NCBI GenBank assembly: GCA_024645065.1
Contig: JAHEGP010000039.1
Coordinates: 1 to 17,169, forward strand
DNA from: Cellvibrionales bacterium
Lineage (GTDB): Bacteria; Pseudomonadota; Gammaproteobacteria; Pseudomonadales; JAHEGP01
Reading direction: 5' to 3'
DNA length: 17,169 nt
Shown here: positions 15,335 through 17,169 of the stretch, in pieces
Numbering within the stretch: position 1 is the first letter of the stretch
How the letters are laid out: each line of letters starts with the position of its first letter
Notes under the pieces: generated by a model
The model's input: only the letters and a program-made list of their open reading frames with translations
The model's database searches: none
What the model was told of the DNA's origin: nothing
Translations under genes and position numbers: made by a program

Positions 15335-16906
15335 GTGGTCACGCAAACGTTGAGCAGCCTCGATTATGGCGTACTTGGCGTCTACTTCGCCGTGGTGGTG
15401 GTAATAGGTCTGCGGACTGCGCAGCGAACCCGCACCGGAGAAGACCTGTTCCTCGCCGGGCGTCGGCTGGGGTGGATACCCATCGGGTTTTCCCTGTTCG
15501 CTTCAAACATCTCCAGCACCACCCTGATCGGACTGTCCGGTGCGGCTTACGCCTGGGGCATAGCGGTTTCCAATTACGAGTGGATGGCCGCCTTCGCACT
15601 GGTCGTGTTCGCCATTTTTATTATTCCCTGTTATCTCAATAGCAGGATTGCCACTGTGCCGGAATTTCTCGAGCGCCGCTTTGACCGCCGCTCTCGATCG
15701 TATTTTTCGGCGCTAACGATCTGCTCGAATATCCTGGTAGACACGGCAGGCACACTGTTCGCTGGCGCCCTGGTGTTGCGCCTGTTTTTCCCGGAGCTGG
15801 ATATGTTTACCGCCTGCCTGGCATTGGCGGCCCTGGCGGGGGTGTACACTGCCGCGGGCGGACTTGCCGCCGTGGTATACACCGATGTGTTGCAGGCTTT
15901 GATATTGCTAATGGGTACCTGTCTGGTGACCTGGTTCAGTTTTGCCGAGCTGGGTTTCTCCTGGGAGCTGCTGCAGTCTGCAACCCCCCCTGAAAAGTTG
16001 TCCCTGATGTTACCGCTGGACGATCCCAACCTGCCCTGGCTCGGCACTCTGGTGGGGGTACCACTGCTGGGTTTTTACTTCTGGTGCACCAATCAGTTTA
16101 TCGTGCAGCGAGTGCTGGGCGCCCGCAGTATCGCTCACGCACGCTGGGGCGCGCTGTTCGCCGGCCTGCTCAAACTGTCGGTGCTCTACATTATGGTGAT
16201 GCCCGGGGTCATGGCGGCCATCCTGCTGCCTGACCTGGAGAATCCCGACCTGGTGTTTCCAATGTTGGTGAGCACCCTGTTGCCGGCGGGGCTCTCCGGC
16301 CTTGTCTTCGCCGGCCTGCTGGCGGCGCTCATGTCGAGTATCGACTCGACATTGAACTCCGCTTCAGCGCTGTTAACCCTGGATTTCATGCGACCCGGGC
16401 AGCGCGGCTGGTCAGCAATAAAGACGAGCTGGGTTGGGCGGGGCTTTATCCTGGTTTTCATGCTGCTGGCGGTGATGATTTCCCCCCTTATCGAGCATTT
16501 CCCCGGTTTGTTTCACTATCTCCAGTCGGCGCTGGCCTACCTGGTGCCCCCGGTAGCGGTAGTTTTCCTGTTCGGCCTGTTCTGGCCGCGGGCCAGCGCC
16601 AGCGGGGCATTCAGCACTCTGCTGGGTGGCCACCTGATCTCGGTGCTGCTTTTCCTGCTTTCCTTGCAGGGACTGTTGTCGCTGCATTTCACCATCATCG
16701 CGGGCCTGCTCGGCCTGATATCGGCGATCATCATGGTGGTAGCCAGCGTGTCAACCGCAGCCCCCAGTGCAGAACAGTTGGCCGGATACAGCTATCACAG
16801 GATCGACTCGGCGCCGCAAGCCGGGCTGCGCTGGTGGCAGGACTACCGACTCCACAGCCTGATTCTGATTGTCCTGGCCACGGCCCTGGTCATCGCTCAC
16901 TGGTGA
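15335..16906 (+). CDS. Sodium:solute symporter, SSS/SGLT-like family
   Basis: An inner-membrane Na+-coupled importer of 523 aa with about 13 to 14 hydrophobic segments and the LeuT-like fold expected of this family. Family blocks are LFLAGRRLGWIPIGFSLFAS, the segment GGLAAVVYTDVLQA, TNQFIVQRVLGARS, and AALMSSIDSTLNSAS. The Na2 site is intact: Ala56, Ile59, Ala331, Ser334 and Ser335, with the spacing of vSGLT. Sugar-site comparison with vSGLT from memory: Glu82 (Glu88) and Lys280 (Lys294) are kept, while Gln69, Ser91, Asn260 and Tyr263 are replaced by Thr63, Ala85, Gly246 and Phe249, so the substrate is uncertain. The C-terminus (WWQDYRLHS, then a last helix) is common in SGLT-like members. 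The start is GTG 15335 with only a weak ribosome binding site; the frame is open further upstream but holds no ATG there. Confidence 0.9.
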   Translation: MVTQTLSSLDYGVLGVYFAVVVVIGLRTAQRTRTGEDLFLAGRRLGWIPIGFSLFASNISSTTLIGLSGAAYAWGIAVSNYEWMAAFALVVFAIFIIPCYLNSRIATVPEFLERRFDRRSRSYFSALTICSNILVDTAGTLFAGALVLRLFFPELDMFTACLALAALAGVYTAAGGLAAVVYTDVLQALILLMGTCLVTWFSFAELGFSWELLQSATPPEKLSLMLPLDDPNLPWLGTLVGVPLLGFYFWCTNQFIVQRVLGARSIAHARWGALFAGLLKLSVLYIMVMPGVMAAILLPDLENPDLVFPMLVSTLLPAGLSGLVFAGLLAALMSSIDSTLNSASALLTLDFMRPGQRGWSAIKTSWVGRGFILVFMLLAVMISPLIEHFPGLFHYLQSALAYLVPPVAVVFLFGLFWPRASASGAFSTLLGGHLISVLLFLLSLQGLLSLHFTIIAGLLGLISAIIMVVASVSTAAPSAEQLAGYSYHRIDSAPQAGLRWWQDYRLHSLILIVLATALVIAHW

Positions 16907-16929
16907 TAGGTGGCTGCTCTGCGCTGGGC

Positions 16930-16949
16930 GACTGCATGCCAATGCAGTC
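16930..16949. repeat. Stem-loop after the symporter gene
   Basis: A perfect 8-bp stem, GACTGCAT (16930-16937) with ATGCAGTC (16942-16949), closes a four-base loop (GCCA). It begins 24 bases after the symporter stop codon. It may end or stabilise the symporter transcript, and the next gene appears to converge on it. No T-run follows on either strand, so calling it an intrinsic terminator would go too far. The rest of 16907-17098 holds no gene that I can support. Confidence 0.4.
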
Positions 16950-17098
16950 CAAAGCGGGCATGGGCTGCCAGTTCGCCGGATTCAGGATATTGATGCATTG
17001 CGCGTGACAAGAGTTTTCCGGGTCGGAACTCGCCACCTCAAAGCGGCTCGCCGCCTCGCGGATCCATCCCGGTGCGGCGCCTTATTATTTCGGCTCCC

Positions 17099-17169
17099 CT
17101 ATACGAATTCCTGACCCAACAGCTGCGTCATCAGCGCCAGCGCCTTGGAGGAGTCGACGACTTGCCCGT
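17099..17169 (-). CDS. C-terminal end of an unidentified convergent gene (partial)
   Basis: On the - strand, the frame from 17167 down to a TAG at 17099-17101 reads GQVVDSSKALALMTQLLGQEF and a final Val. This is protein-like, with an amphipathic helix just before the stop, while the other two - strand frames read less like protein. The gene would enter from beyond the right edge and converge on the symporter. Only 22 residues are visible, so the family cannot be named and the call itself is tentative. Confidence 0.35.
   Translation of the reverse strand, partial: GQVVDSSKALALMTQLLGQEFV

Noticed and set aside
15217..15354. Integron attC-like site, from GTTAGAT and GCTCAAC on the - strand
   Set aside because: The two 7-base cores fit the degenerate consensus, but they do not pair well with each other, and there is no integrase or cassette array. 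The strong helices of the region pair differently.

Overview
The window is chromosomal DNA of moderately high GC content from a bacterium, most likely a gammaproteobacterium. The main clue is the first 13.4 kb, which carries the NADH:quinone oxidoreductase (complex I) operon from nuoCD to nuoN in the E. coli order. NuoC and NuoD are fused, NuoG is long (910 aa) and carries the extra N7 cluster ligands, and subunit lengths and functional residue positions track E. coli closely. nuoA and nuoB are not in the window; the first three bases (TAG) could be the nuoB stop codon, but this cannot be shown.

Region 1 (6-13357): eleven nuo genes on the + strand encode all 12 subunits C to N. Junctions range from 8-bp overlaps to gaps of 5 bp or less, so the genes are almost certainly one translationally coupled transcript. 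nuoE, F, G and I encode the NADH/FMN and Fe-S arm, nuoCD the quinone-facing link, nuoH the quinone and proton junction, and nuoJ, K, L, M and N the proton-pumping membrane arm. All expected Fe-S ligands and the key charged residues of the membrane arm are visible. One exception is a histidine in NuoH where a glutamate is normally found.

Region 2 (13387-13788): a small protein of two CBS domains follows nuoN after 29 bp and is probably co-transcribed. It is a candidate nucleotide-sensing partner of complex I.

Region 3 (13789-14370): about 580 bp with no convincing gene. Its first 300 bp look like decayed or non-coding sequence. Its second half holds three stem-loops, followed by a plausible promoter.

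Region 4 (14371-15150): a secreted or periplasmic protein of unknown function, made of two tandem copies of one domain, each with an equivalent cysteine pair.

Region 5 (15151-15334): a short gap packed with inverted repeats. A three-way-junction fold is followed by two partly exclusive hairpins. This is the most unusual non-coding element of the window.

Region 6 (15335-16906): a sodium/solute symporter of the SGLT-like SSS family with an intact Na2 site but an altered sugar pocket. A hairpin follows its stop codon. The last 71 bases appear to hold the C-terminal end of a convergent gene on the - strand.

No tRNA, rRNA, CRISPR array, insertion sequence or prophage gene was recognised. Most of the window is an ordinary respiratory operon; the novelty, if any, lies between 13.4 and 15.3 kb.
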